In this document: positions 34,903 through 44,073 of the stretch, in pieces | How the letters are laid out: every line of letters begins with the position of its first letter | Numbering within the stretch: the stretch's first letter is position 1 | Assembly (NCBI GenBank): GCA_033439255.1 | Contig: CM065885.1 | Span: 868,001-932,000, forward strand | Direction of reading: 5' to 3' | Origin: Hericium rajendrae | Lineage: Eukaryota > Basidiomycota > Agaricomycetes > Russulales > Hericiaceae | DNA: 64,000 nucleotides | Translations under genes and position numbers: made by a program | Notes under the pieces: model-generated | Database searches by the model: none | Seen by the model: the letters and a program-made list of their open reading frames with translations, nothing else | Told to the model about the DNA's origin: nothing

Positions 34903-35632
34903 GGTGTTCGTCGGTCGCAGAACGGAGGCCTCGCTGTATATATGGCGAGTGACTGGCTAGAAGCGCGCTATCCTGGGTAATTGTTTTGTTATAAGTCAGT
35001 CGGCAGAACGTGATGTGCTCACCAAAGGTCCATGCGGATCGCTCACTATTCGCAATCAGAATCAGACTTGGTACGCCCACAGAGAGCATTACGATTGCCT
35101 TGTCTATTCTGCCAGCAGCTTATGAGATAACGCACCGTCCCATCAGCGCTGATCTCCTGCCCTCCGAAGCAGATCCGTGATCCAAGCGCTGTCCTCCATG
35201 GCCTAACCCCTCGTCAGGAATGGCCGGTCAGCAGACGCTGGGGTGCGAATGCGCCTGTCAGATGAACAACGCGCTCGACATATTTGGAGCGTCTAGAGTC
35301 GTCGTCATATGAAAGTTGCGACTCAATAGGACGACTGCCTTTAGGGTCCGGGGAGTGGTCATTTAAGCTGATGTCTCTGAGCGGTTCACATCCTATGACG
35401 CGTTCGTCTTCTCCGAGCCCGGCGTGGTCCTGCGTGATCAGATGTGAGAGAGAGGAATCCACTCACCGGTGTCGTCACCACACGTTTTTGAAACTTCGAG
35501 CGCCGTGAGTTCTGTGCCCATCGCATCGAGTCTGTGTCCATCGTGTAGAGATCGCGAAATCATGCAGATGGGGAGTGCACTCGGAACTTGAACGGAACAC
35601 CGCACTAAGAGTATAAGATTGACATGGGAACT
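34903..35632. other. Intergenic, no gene recognised
   Basis: Upstream of the P450 and just before the tandem duplication. Short open frames only. Confidence 0.5.
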
Positions 35633-35901
35633 CTGGGCGAAATACGCTTCTGAGGCACGATGTCCGAGTTCATCAGCGGACTGGGCTGGCGTAGGCACGC
35701 CACCCCCGTGGACGTGCTGGGGTCATGGAAAGTTCGTTTCGTGCCCGTGTCGTGTCGTGACCGGGTGGAATGTGCAAGATCACGATGCTTTTATGGATGT
35801 GGGCTATAGGGCTCGGCGGAGCAAACCGCTAGTGATGATGATGAGCAATAAGCAAGAGACAAAAATATTCTGCACACCTCAGATATTGAGATCATTAGCA
35901 G

Positions 35902-35997
35902 CTCCTTGGCGGGGAGTCGAACCCCGCTCTCCCGCGCACTAACTTTAAGCACAAAGTAAGTGACAAGCGGGTGTACTAGCCGATATACTACCAGGGA
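35902..35997 (-). tRNA. tRNA-Asp (GTC), with longer intron
   Basis: Same mature sequence as the 32.4 kb gene apart from the intron, here 24 bp (CTTACTTTGTGC... type) against 17 bp. Acceptor, D, anticodon and T stems are intact. Confidence 0.9.
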
Positions 35998-36058
35998 CTG
36001 GTATGAGTGAAAATTACGTCCACTGGGACCTACAAAGCGGAGTGTGAGGAGTACTTGT

Positions 36059-36071
36059 GATAAGATAAGAT
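36059..36071 (+). promoter_or_regulatory. GATAAGATAAGAT motif upstream of tRNA-Asp and membrane gene
   Basis: 62 bp upstream of the tRNA 5' end, in the divergent spacer before the membrane gene at 36361; the same arrangement is kept at 38711-38723 in unit 2. Confidence 0.45.
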
Positions 36072-36360
36072 TCCCTGCGATCGGCGCAACTCCCACGGAA
36101 GTTGTCCTTTCCTTCTTGATCTTTAATTGTCGATCGCCAAGACGAGGACTGCACACCTGTGTCGCAGACTGTCCGTCTCTTATTCCAGGATACTCTAGGT
36201 ATGGCTGTCAGCTCAGCTTTCCCCTCAAGTGTTTAGGCTTCACCTCTTGAATCTATACCTATCGCAGACGACAACCGCTCTCCCTTCCTAAAGGACCTGC
36301 GACAAGGTCCATAAACTTCCTTATCACATCTCGAACAGAAACGCGGGCCGTGTGGATAAC

Positions 36361-37557
36361 ATGGTACGTGGTTACTTACTGAAGCACTGATTGCGATGTA
36401 ATGAACACTGAGAGCAGGCATCGGCTCAGGACAAGAATCAGCTACTCGGCTTCGACGACTCACCGACAGGACGCGCCACCCTCGACATCCTATACACCTG
36501 CCTCCCCATCCTCGTCACCTGCATTTGGACGTCGCTGCATATTAACCTGAGCACCAAGCCGAAGACTCCCTGGAAGCGTTTCTGGAGGAAAATTAGAAAC
36601 ATGCTCATATCGACCCTGGCGCCGGAGTACATGCTCGGCGCTGCGCTTATGGAGCACATAGCCGCTCGGAAAGCCATGCATGCAATCAATGACCATCACG
36701 CCATTCATTCTCTGGGCAATCATGTGGAGGACATGTGGACACTCACAGACGGGTTTTTCTCCGGGATGAAAGGATTTCGGTTCGAAGGACAACCAATAGA
36801 TGCTGACCGCATCTTAGCCCTCATGAAAGAAGGGAAGACCTTGCCCGTCTGGTCTCATGCACGGGCCATCAGAGATGCGAGCAAATCTGACGACTTTGCA
36901 AACGTGTTTGCTTGCACGCAGGCATCATGGCTTGTCATCCAGGGCCTCATTCGTAAAGTGGAGGGACTGCCGACATCTTTTCTCGAATTGGGGACCATCG
37001 GATACGTCTTGGTATCCGTTGCCGTATATGGGCTACTCTGGCACAAACCGATGGACGTCACTACCCCCATTGATATCGCCTCTCGGAGTGTCGTTTCTGC
37101 GGACACTACAAAACTTGGACACGCTGACGAGGAACACGAGAAAGAGCAAGACACATTCGCAAACCAAGCGATTCTCATAGCACCCCCACACCGCCCCACC
37201 ATTCGTTCATTTATAGAACGGCATGCAGGCAGAATAGCCATGGCTCTCTTGGTTGTGTGTTGCGCGGCATATGGTGGATACCATTGCTTCGTCTGGAACT
37301 TCGTCTTTTCCTCGCCTGCTGAAAAGCGGTTGTGGCACGTGAGCTCCCTCCTAACGTGTCTTCCGGTTTTCTGGATTGCTTTCATATTGAATGATACGAC
37401 CGGATACAGCTTCCATCCTATTGTGTACATCGTATCAGTTACCAGCTACGTGTTATTACGGGCGATACTAGTTGTCGAGATGTTCATCAGCCTCCGCCAT
37501 ATGCCTGCCGGTGTTTTCGAGACTGTACAATGGACCAATCTCGTACCGCATTTCTGA
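36361..37557 (+). CDS. Uncharacterised fungal multi-pass membrane protein (copy D, intact)
   Basis: 376 residues. First coding exon is the ATG only (36361-36363), then a 66-bp intron (36364-36429), then one long exon beginning 'DKNQLLGFDDSPTGRATLDI'. TM1 is 'LYTCLPILVTCIWTSLHINL'. The family signature follows: 'MWTLTDGFFSGMKGFRFEGQ', 'ASKSDDFANVFACTQASWLV', 'GLPTSFLELGTIGYVLVSVA', 'VYGLLWHKPMDVTTPIDI'. After a short hydrophilic loop come TM segments 'IAMALLVVCCAAYGGYHCFV', 'LTCLPVFWIAFIL' and 'SYVLLRAILVVEMFISL'; C-terminus 'VFETVQWTNLVPHF'. No catalytic motif seen. The start is fixed by the identical ATG-donor arrangement in every copy of the family in this window. Function unknown; the even spread of TM segments suggests a sensor, channel or transporter-like role, not supported further. 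Confidence 0.88.
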
Positions 37558-37891
37558 CCATGACCAGCTACTATAACTTCCTTCTGCAGACATATGCCTT
37601 CACTTACTGTTACCTTTCATACCTACCGGTGCGGGGTTCTCTTCGCGCTCCGTCTGTACTTACGATTCTCGCACTGTCGCCTTGCACGCCTTGTTTACTT
37701 CTCTTCTATGGACTACGATCTCGATAAACGACAGTGTCACAGCAGACGAAACATATATATAAATTGAGATCACATCCTTCCTATATTCCTTCGCACGAAG
37801 TAGGTAGCCGTTGACTGCAATAAAACATACCATCTCAACTAGATCGCGACCAATTTCCCTCTCCTGGAATGCATCTATGTAATATCCGGAG
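37558..37891. other. Spacer between copy D and the SUMO remnant
   Basis: 3' flank; nearly the same as 40230-40595 in unit 2. No gene seen. Confidence 0.5.
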
Positions 37892-38253
37892 CTATGCGAT
37901 GCGATGCTGTGGTAATCGCGCCCCGCCGACCTGAAAACATCAAACTGAGTGAACATCGGCATTGGACAGAACTAAAAGCTGCCAGATACCTGCTGGACGT
38001 GGGCCTGGATCTCGTCGTCATCTTCCATTTCCAGCTGAAGTGCATGCATGATTTTGAGATCAAAAGACTGATCAAGGTGGGAAGGGCGAGACGCACGCTT
38101 TCCGGGGTGTCTTCGTCCTCTGGTCGTAGGCGCTTGCCCTGGTAGGTGAATCGAATGGTCGCTGCATACAGAAAATGAAACAACTGGTATTAGAGCGATA
38201 TTCTCAGCGTCATATAAATGACGTACGCACCAGCATCCATGTTCCACGCTTTC
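37892..38253 (-). pseudogene. 5'-truncated SUMO paralogue (exons 3-6 only)
   Basis: Created by the tandem duplication. Keeps exon 3 ('KAWNMDA'), exon 4 ('TIRFTYQGKRLRPEDEDTPE'), exon 5 ('LEMEDDDEIQAHVQQ') and exon 6 ('VGGARLPQHRIA', diglycine present), but exons 1 and 2 with the start codon lie outside the duplicated unit. Splice sites remain intact and no stop interrupts the exons, so the duplication is young. Could be expressed only if a new promoter and start were captured. Confidence 0.85.
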
Positions 38254-38557
38254 TAACAATGGGATCGCACAGAACATATCGTGTCAGCCCTGGGCGAAAT
38301 ATGCTTCTGAGGCACGATGTCCGAGTTCATCAGCGGACTGGGCAGTGGGCTGGCGTAGGCACGCCACCCCGTGGACGTGCTGGGGTCATGGAAAGTTCGT
38401 TTCGTGCCCGTGTCGTGTCATGACCGGGTGGAATGTGCAAGATCACGATGCTTTTACGGATGTGGGCTATAGGGCTCGACGGAGCAAATCACTAGTGATG
38501 ATGATGAGCAATAAGCAAAAGACAAAAATATTCTGGACACCTCAGAATAAGCAGCAG

Positions 38558-38650
38558 CTCCTTGCAAGCGGGGAGTCGAACCCCGCTCTCCCGCGCACTA
38601 AGCATAAAGTAAGTGACAAGCGGGTGTACTAGCCGATATACTACCAGGGA
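38558..38650 (-). tRNA. tRNA-Asp (GTC) copy with altered acceptor, likely inactive
   Basis: Matches the 35.9 kb gene through D, anticodon and T arms (intron slightly shorter), but three extra bases between the T stem and the 3' acceptor strand (plus strand CTCCTTG-CAA-GCGGGG) break the acceptor register. Best read as a tRNA pseudogene. Confidence 0.75.
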
Positions 38651-38710
38651 CTGACATGATTGAAAATTATGTTCACTGGAACCTGCAAAACGGAGTGGAG
38701 GAGTGCCCGT

Positions 38711-38723
38711 GATAAGATAAGAT
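38711..38723 (+). promoter_or_regulatory. GATAAGATAAGAT motif, unit 2
   Basis: Duplicate of the 36059 site, 61 bp upstream of the tRNA copy. Confidence 0.4.
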
Positions 38724-39029
38724 TCCCTGTGATCGACGCAACTCCCACGGAAGTACTTAAATTGTCCAAGTGTTTCCTTCTTGAACTTGAATTGTCGATC
38801 GCAGACGAGGACTGGCATACCTGTGTCGCAGACTTTCCGTCTCTACTTATTCCGGGATACCCTACTACTAAATAACGCTGTCAGCTCCTCACCCTTCGCT
38901 CTTCAGGCTTCACCGCTTGAATCTATACCCATCGCAGACGACAACCGCTCTTCCTTCCTAAAAGCCTGTGCCAAGTTCCATAAACTTCCTGATCGCCTTT
39001 CGAACAGAAACGAGGGCTGTGTTGATAAT

Positions 39030-40229
39030 ATGGTACGTGATTATCTACTGAAGCAATGATTGCGATGTAGCGAACACTGAGAGCAGTCATCGATTCAGGA
39101 CAAGGATCAGCTGCTCGGCTTCGAGCACTCACCGACGAGACGCGGCACTCTCGACATCCTATATACCTGCCTCCCCATCCTCGTCACCTGCATTTGGACG
39201 TCGCTGCATCTTAACATGACCAGCGAGCCCGAGCTTGCCTGGAAGCGGTTCTCGAGGAAAGTCGCTCACATGGTTTTGACGATCCTGGCGCCGGAGGGCA
39301 GGCTCAGTATGGCGGTTGGCCAGTATGCGGATGCTCGTATAGCAATGCGCACCATGAATGAATACTATACTATCAGGTCTTCCAACAGCCATTTGGAGGA
39401 CCTATGGACACTCACCGATGGATTTTTCTCTGAGATGAAGGGATTCCAGTACCAAGGAAAGCCTGTCACGGCCAGCGATATCGTGGATCTCATGAAGAAA
39501 GGAGAAATTGCTCCCGTATGGTCTCATGCACGAGCCATCAGAGACAGGAGCAAAGCCGACCCTTTCGCTAAGCTCTTCGCTTGCACTCAAGCACTGTGGC
39601 TGGTCATCCAATGCTTGGCAAGGAAAGCGGAGGGCCTACCTATGTCTCTTCTCGAGCTTGGGACGATCGGATACGTGCTCGTGTCCGTCGTCCTGTATGG
39701 GTTACTTTGGGACAAGCCGAAGGATGTCACCACCTACATCGCCATCCCTCCCAAGAGCTCTGGCTTTTCTGAAGACATGACCCTTGCAGACAATGGAAAC
39801 GAGGAAGCGGGGGATCCAATTGCAAACAAACCACTTCTTTCAGACTCCCCCCTCCCCTCTCCCGCCATTTGCCCATTTATAGAACGGCGCCCAAAGATAA
39901 TACCCGAAGCTTTCATAATTGTGTGTTGCGCGCTATACGGTGGATACCACTGCTTCGCCTGGAACTTCATCTTTCCCTCTCTTGCCGAAAAGTGGTTGTG
40001 GCGCCTGAGCTCCCTCGTAACGTGTCTTCCGGTTTTCTGGATTGCTCTTATATTGGATGAAGACCTCGATGGAAAACCTAGCATCCAGCGTTATGTGTAC
40101 TTTGTATGGTCTCCTGTCTACATATCATCCCGGGCGATACTCGTTATCGAGATGTTCATCAGCCTCCGCCGTATGCCTGCCGGTGTTTTCGAGACTGTAC
40201 AATGGACTAGTCTCATACCGCATTTCTAA
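39030..40229 (+). CDS. Uncharacterised fungal multi-pass membrane protein (copy E, intact)
   Basis: 377 residues, duplicate of the gene at 36361. ATG-only first exon (39030-39032), 66-bp intron (39033-39098), exon 2 'DKDQLLGFEHSPTRRGTLDI'. Signature 'DRSKADPFAKLFACTQALWL' and 'ARKAEGLPMSLLELGTIGYV', C-terminus 'VFETVQWTSLIPHF'. It has diverged from copy D mainly in the region after TM1 ('SEPELAWKRFSRKVAHMVLT') and in the hydrophilic loop, while the 3' flank is nearly unchanged, so coding divergence is higher than flank divergence; gene conversion or positive selection could explain this. It retains 'KAD.FAK.FACTQ', closer to the consensus than copy D. Confidence 0.88.
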
Positions 40230-40595
40230 TCACGACCACTTACTCACAGCTTTTCGCTCTTATGCTTCTATGCCCTTCAAACCTACCAGTATCGGGATTC
40301 TCCTCGCGCTCTATTCATGTTATCTTACGACACTTCAGATACGGTACTGCACTTACGATTCTCGTGTTGTCACCTTGCACGTCTTGTTTTCTCTTCTGCG
40401 ACCATGATCTCGAGTGACGATTGTGTCACAGCAGATGAAACATATATATAAATCGAAATCCCATCCTTCCTATGTTCCTTCGCACGAGGCAGTTAGCCAT
40501 TGATTGCAATAAACCATACCATCTCAACTAAATCACGACCAAATTCCCTCTCCTGAAAGGCATCTTTGTGATGTGCGGAGCTATGCGATGCGACG
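40230..40595. other. Spacer between copy E and the SUMO paralogue
   Basis: 3' flank only; duplicate of 37558-37891. Confidence 0.5.
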
Positions 40596-41224
40596 CTATG
40601 GTAATCGCGCGCCGCCGACCTGAAGACATAAAACTGTGTGAACATCGGCATTGGGCAAAAGTAAGAGCTGCCAAATACCTGCTGGACGTGGGCCTGGATC
40701 TCGTCGTCATCTTCCATCTCCAACTGAAGTGCATGCATGATTTTGAGATCAAAGGAATGATCAAGGGGAAGGGCGAGACGCACGCTTTCCGGGGTGTCTT
40801 CGTCTTCTGGCCGTAGGCGCTTGCCCTGGTAGGTGAATCGAATGGTCGCTGCATACCGAAAATGAAGCAACTGGTATTAGAGCGATATTCTAAATGTCAT
40901 ACAAACGACTTACGCACCCGCATCCATATTCCATGCTTTCTAACAACGGGATCGCACAGAACATATCGTGTCAGCCTCATGCGACGTGTCGGCCAAGACA
41001 TCAATGCACACGCACCGCAGCTGCAGTAAACACCTTCCGCACGTACTGAGTCCGCTTCAAAGCGAGCTTCACCACTACTCGCAGCTATTAAAATTATTGC
41101 ACTGCAGAGATTCGAAGGCGGCACGCTCACCGCGGTCCTCGTACACCACCCGCACCTGGATCTTCGGCTTCACGTCCGACTGCGACGCCTCTTCTTCGAC
41201 CTGGGATTGTTCGTGCTCGCTCAT
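40596..41224 (-). CDS. Divergent SUMO paralogue
   Basis: Ubiquitin-like modifier of about 102 residues after splicing. Exon 1 'MSEHEQSQVEEEASQSDVKP' plus 'KIQVRVVYEDR'; exon 2 'VVKLALKRTQYVRKVFTAAA'; exon 3 'KAWNMDA'; exon 4 'ATIRFTYQGKRLRPEDEDTP'; exon 5 'LEMEDDDEIQAHVQQ'; exon 6 'VGGARLP' with stop at 40596-40598. It has the same exon order and the same junction places as canonical SUMO next door. The beta-grasp landmarks hold ('F.Y.G.RL...DTPE', 'LEMEDDDEI.A...Q.GG'), and a diglycine is followed by a four-residue tail to be removed on maturation. Exons 1-3 are much more diverged than 4-6, so E1/E2 contacts may differ. The extra acidic N-terminus could carry a SUMO-chain lysine (VKPK). Expression is unproven, but all splice sites are intact. 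Confidence 0.75.
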
Positions 41225-41632
41225 TGCTACAGTCATACAATAGATAAGAGATACAGAGGCGATGAATCGGGTGGTGGGTATCGGTGGTCGGTGGTTGGCG
41301 GTTGTGGGGCTGGCAGAAGACGCGTGTTTGGACGACAAACAGACACGCGCTTGGAGACGCGTCCTGTCACGGCACGGTCACGCGTTTATGATGATTTATG
41401 ATCGTTCACGAGCAGCTCAATCGTATTTTTGCGGTAAGGTATAAGGGCGCGTCGGGGAATTACAACAAATATAGAGCCCGGTGGTTATAGATACACAGCG
41501 CCAGTAGCGTAGAAAGACGGAGACGGAGACGGAGAGGTGCGGTGCGGTTCTGCTCGCTCATGGCGAGGTGTGATGACAATAGGCATCAGTGGAGTGTCAC
41601 AATCAGGACGGGTAGGAGGAACAAGGCCAAAG

Positions 41633-42278
41633 CTATGGATGATCATGACCCCCGCCCAACTGAACATGTCCGTGGAGATGTCAGACAGCATTTCTGAGAT
41701 AAATTGTGGACACTTGCCTGTTCGAGATGCGCGTCAATGATATCGCCGTCCTCCATGTCTCTCTGTGACAGAACGATATGCATTAATGACCATATATGAG
41801 AAACGAAGAGAAGAAGCGACGTACATCTGCTGGTGTCTCTTGTGGTGTTAAACGTTGTCCTTCGAAGACAAATCGCAATGTTCCTGCGTTGAGTGCGCAC
41901 TAATGAGCTTCAAGTAGCATGATACAAGTGGATCTCCTCACCGGGGTCCTTTTGAAAGCGTTTCTGAAGATTTGAGAAAGGCAAAGTCGGTCCACAACTA
42001 GTCACCGCAGAAGGGAGTGAAGACGAACCTCGGCAGCATCGAATATCTTCTTGAATGACGTGTTTGCCTTCACTTTGATGGTAATGGCTTCATTATGAAG
42101 CATTAAAAGCATCATACGCAAGAAGAGACGACCGAGGTTTGATAGCATTCGACCGGCAAACAGAGATGGAAGCCTGTCAGAGTTCTGGACAAGAATAACA
42201 ACACCATTACTCACGCGACCCCTCGAAGTTGATCGTGATGTTCAGCTTCGGCTTCACGTCCTCTGGTTCCGCAGACAT
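41633..42278 (-). CDS. SMT3: SUMO (small ubiquitin-like modifier)
   Basis: 89 residues after splicing: 'MSAEPEDVKPKLNITINFEG', 'ITIKVKANTSFKKIFDAAE', 'KRFQKDPG', 'TLRFVFEGQRLTPQETPAD', 'MEDGDIIDAHLEQ', then 'LGGGHDHP'. The diglycine before the GHDHP tail is the maturation site for the SUMO protease. Conserved hydrophobic surface and the acidic 'MEDGD' turn are present. Six exons; the last intron uses a GC donor in the strong context CAG|GCAAGT (near 41720). Divergent to the small membrane protein gene at 42520 over a 241-bp promoter that holds GATAAGATAAGATC in its middle. This is presumably the organism's main SUMO gene. Confidence 0.92.
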
Positions 42279-42396
42279 CGTGCTCTATGTCGTCGTCGGG
42301 GCTGGCTAAAGGTGAAGGTGAACACGGGCAGGTTCGCGGCGAAGTCGAGGACAAGGTGTGACGACCGTGTTGTTTGTTCCGCACAAAGAAAAGCTA

Positions 42397-42410
42397 GATA
42401 AGATAAGATC
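42397..42410 (+). promoter_or_regulatory. GATAAGATAAGATC motif in a shared divergent promoter
   Basis: Lies 119 bp from the SUMO start and 110 bp from the start of the 42520 gene, so one element could serve both. Confidence 0.5.
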
Positions 42411-42519
42411 TGACGTTGGGTTTCGCCTCCCCGCCGCCTGCCGCCGCTCTTCGTGTTACTTTTGTCAAGGGACTGCTGATCTCCTCTCTTGAGCTATATA
42501 CCGCACATCGACAGACACT

Positions 42520-43200
42520 ATGGAGCAATCTGTTAAGGTCAATAAGGATGCAGATACAGAATATCTGGTTCGCAGGTCCATGACGAAGGGCTATCAACTG
42601 GGTTCTCTCGTGGCGCCGCCCTTGTACGTGGGTTTCATGCTCACGAGGAGACGGGGCGTTCCGTTCAGTATAAATCGATTCCTTCGAGCCACCTGGATAG
42701 GAAGCGCTGCTGGTAACTATGAGTCAATCGTTCGAAACAGGTGTGCTTGCTGAACTCGCCGCGTTCTGACCAGGTCTTGTAGGTGGTGGAGCCTTCGGAT
42801 ACGTCAGATCGGTCAATTCCAACGCGGAAACACTCAGAACGCGCAGACTACGGGCTGTATACGATGTGCGTATCTTGTTCGTACTATTTCAGCTGTTCTC
42901 AATACATTCACCGTCAGAATGCGTCCATGAGGGCAGACGACCACGCAACCATCGGAGCCATCGTCTTTTCAACTCTCACGACGGCAGTCCTTTGGAATCG
43001 TGCGAAGGTCATACACTGTGAGTTGTACTTCATCATATCACAAAGAGGGAAGCTCGCTCATTTCATTGGTTTTTCTAGTGGTCTTGGGCGGAGCTGGGCT
43101 GGGTTCTGATCTAGGCCTGCTCGTTCATGGTGTCAAAACGTTATCTGGTGACGTGCCTTCCCCTACTCAACCTTCACCAGTCAAAGAGTCGTCACAATGA
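42520..43200 (+). CDS. Small conserved fungal membrane protein, function unknown
   Basis: About 150 residues after removal of three introns. Reads 'MEQSVKVNKDADTEYLVRRS', 'YQLGSLVAPPLYVGFMLTRR', 'RGVPFSINRFLRATWIGSAA', 'GGGAFGYVRSVNSNAETLRT', 'RRLRAVYDNASMRADDHATI', 'GAIVFSTLTTAVLWNRAKVI', 'HLVLGGAGLGSDLGLLVHGV' and a polar tail ending 'PVKESSQ'. Three or four hydrophobic stretches, two glycine-rich (AAGGGAFGY, LGGAGLG), suggest a small multi-pass protein of an inner organelle membrane such as the mitochondrion. I recall similar proteins across Agaricomycetes with no assigned role. A TATA-like GCTATATACC sits near 42492-42501, about 25 bp ahead of the ATG. Confidence 0.8.
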
Positions 43201-44073
43201 TCGCTTTGTTCCGCCCAGTAAGTCGTTCTATGGACTATCGGGCAAGATGTACTGACTTCCGCGTGGAGTCTTGTTCCATACAAATAGAACGGATACGTCC
43301 GGATGTCAGCCTCTTTTTGAAGGTCTTCTGTAGCATGGGGAACACACTATTCCCGGTCACTCTACAGTTAGGTATGACCGCTCTCTGCTTTACATATATA
43401 CGGCAGGTAGGTACCGCGTACCTCAATAGCAGCTTAAATCGAGAACCATACCTCCGTCAGTATTCAATATATTCTCCGCTATCGATGCAGCCTGCCTACG
43501 TTGGCGGCATTCACAAAAGTCGTATCAGAAATAGCGTTGCATGAGCAAAGCATGAGTACTGCAATCCAGCTCTTATAATCATGGATCACTACTGATAGAT
43601 TGTTTCTGAATTCCTAACACGGTTATAATTACTCGCTTCTGCTTTGACGTTCGTTCGTATTCCTTTCTCCCCATTTTATAGGTATCCATCTCTCACTTAT
43701 CTTTGCTTTCGAACCCATATTCTCGTCTTGTTTCTGTTGTTGTCTACTCGTCTACTATCTGCGTCGTCCTGGAGGAGACGAGGAGATACCCATGGATCCT
43801 TGATAACCTGCAGATCGTTGGAGAAGGGGGATGTTGCACCTGAATCTAAGGTGAAAGTTGGAGTACCGTCCGCGTCGTTGCTCCTAGCAGCCCGCAGGAG
43901 ACAATCAGGACCAGTTTTACCAAAGTATGTGTACAACAGTAGCAAGGGGAGCATACAGTTCCGGATCCGAGTTCTAAGCCCTGGGCAATTCTGGTATAAT
44001 ATCCGAGAAACAGCATACGAATCTAACAATGATCTAGCAACCAATCACAGCCAACCTCGAAATCTACTAGGGT
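43201..44073. other. Intergenic, no gene recognised
   Basis: A long plus-strand open frame begins at 43644 but its second half is antisense to the carrier gene and its first half has no family resemblance. Nothing else seen. Confidence 0.45.

Larger units (their letters stand above)
35633..38289. repeat. Tandem duplication, unit 1 (about 2.66 kb)
   Basis: Begins CTGGGCGAAATACGCTTCTG and ends ...GTGTCAGCC. Same order as unit 2: tRNA-Asp (minus), membrane gene (plus), SUMO 3' exons (minus). The right boundary cuts a SUMO paralogue between its exons 2 and 3. Confidence 0.9.
38290..40976. repeat. Tandem duplication, unit 2 (about 2.69 kb)
   Basis: Starts CTGGGCGAAATATGCTTCTG directly after unit 1 and runs to GTGTCAGCC at 40976, beyond which the SUMO paralogue continues with its own exon 2. 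Unit 2 therefore sits beside the original 5' half of that gene. Confidence 0.9.

Noticed and set aside
34903-35632. Extra gene between the P450 and the duplication
   Set aside because: No open frame longer than about 100 codons resembles a protein and no splice pattern joins them.
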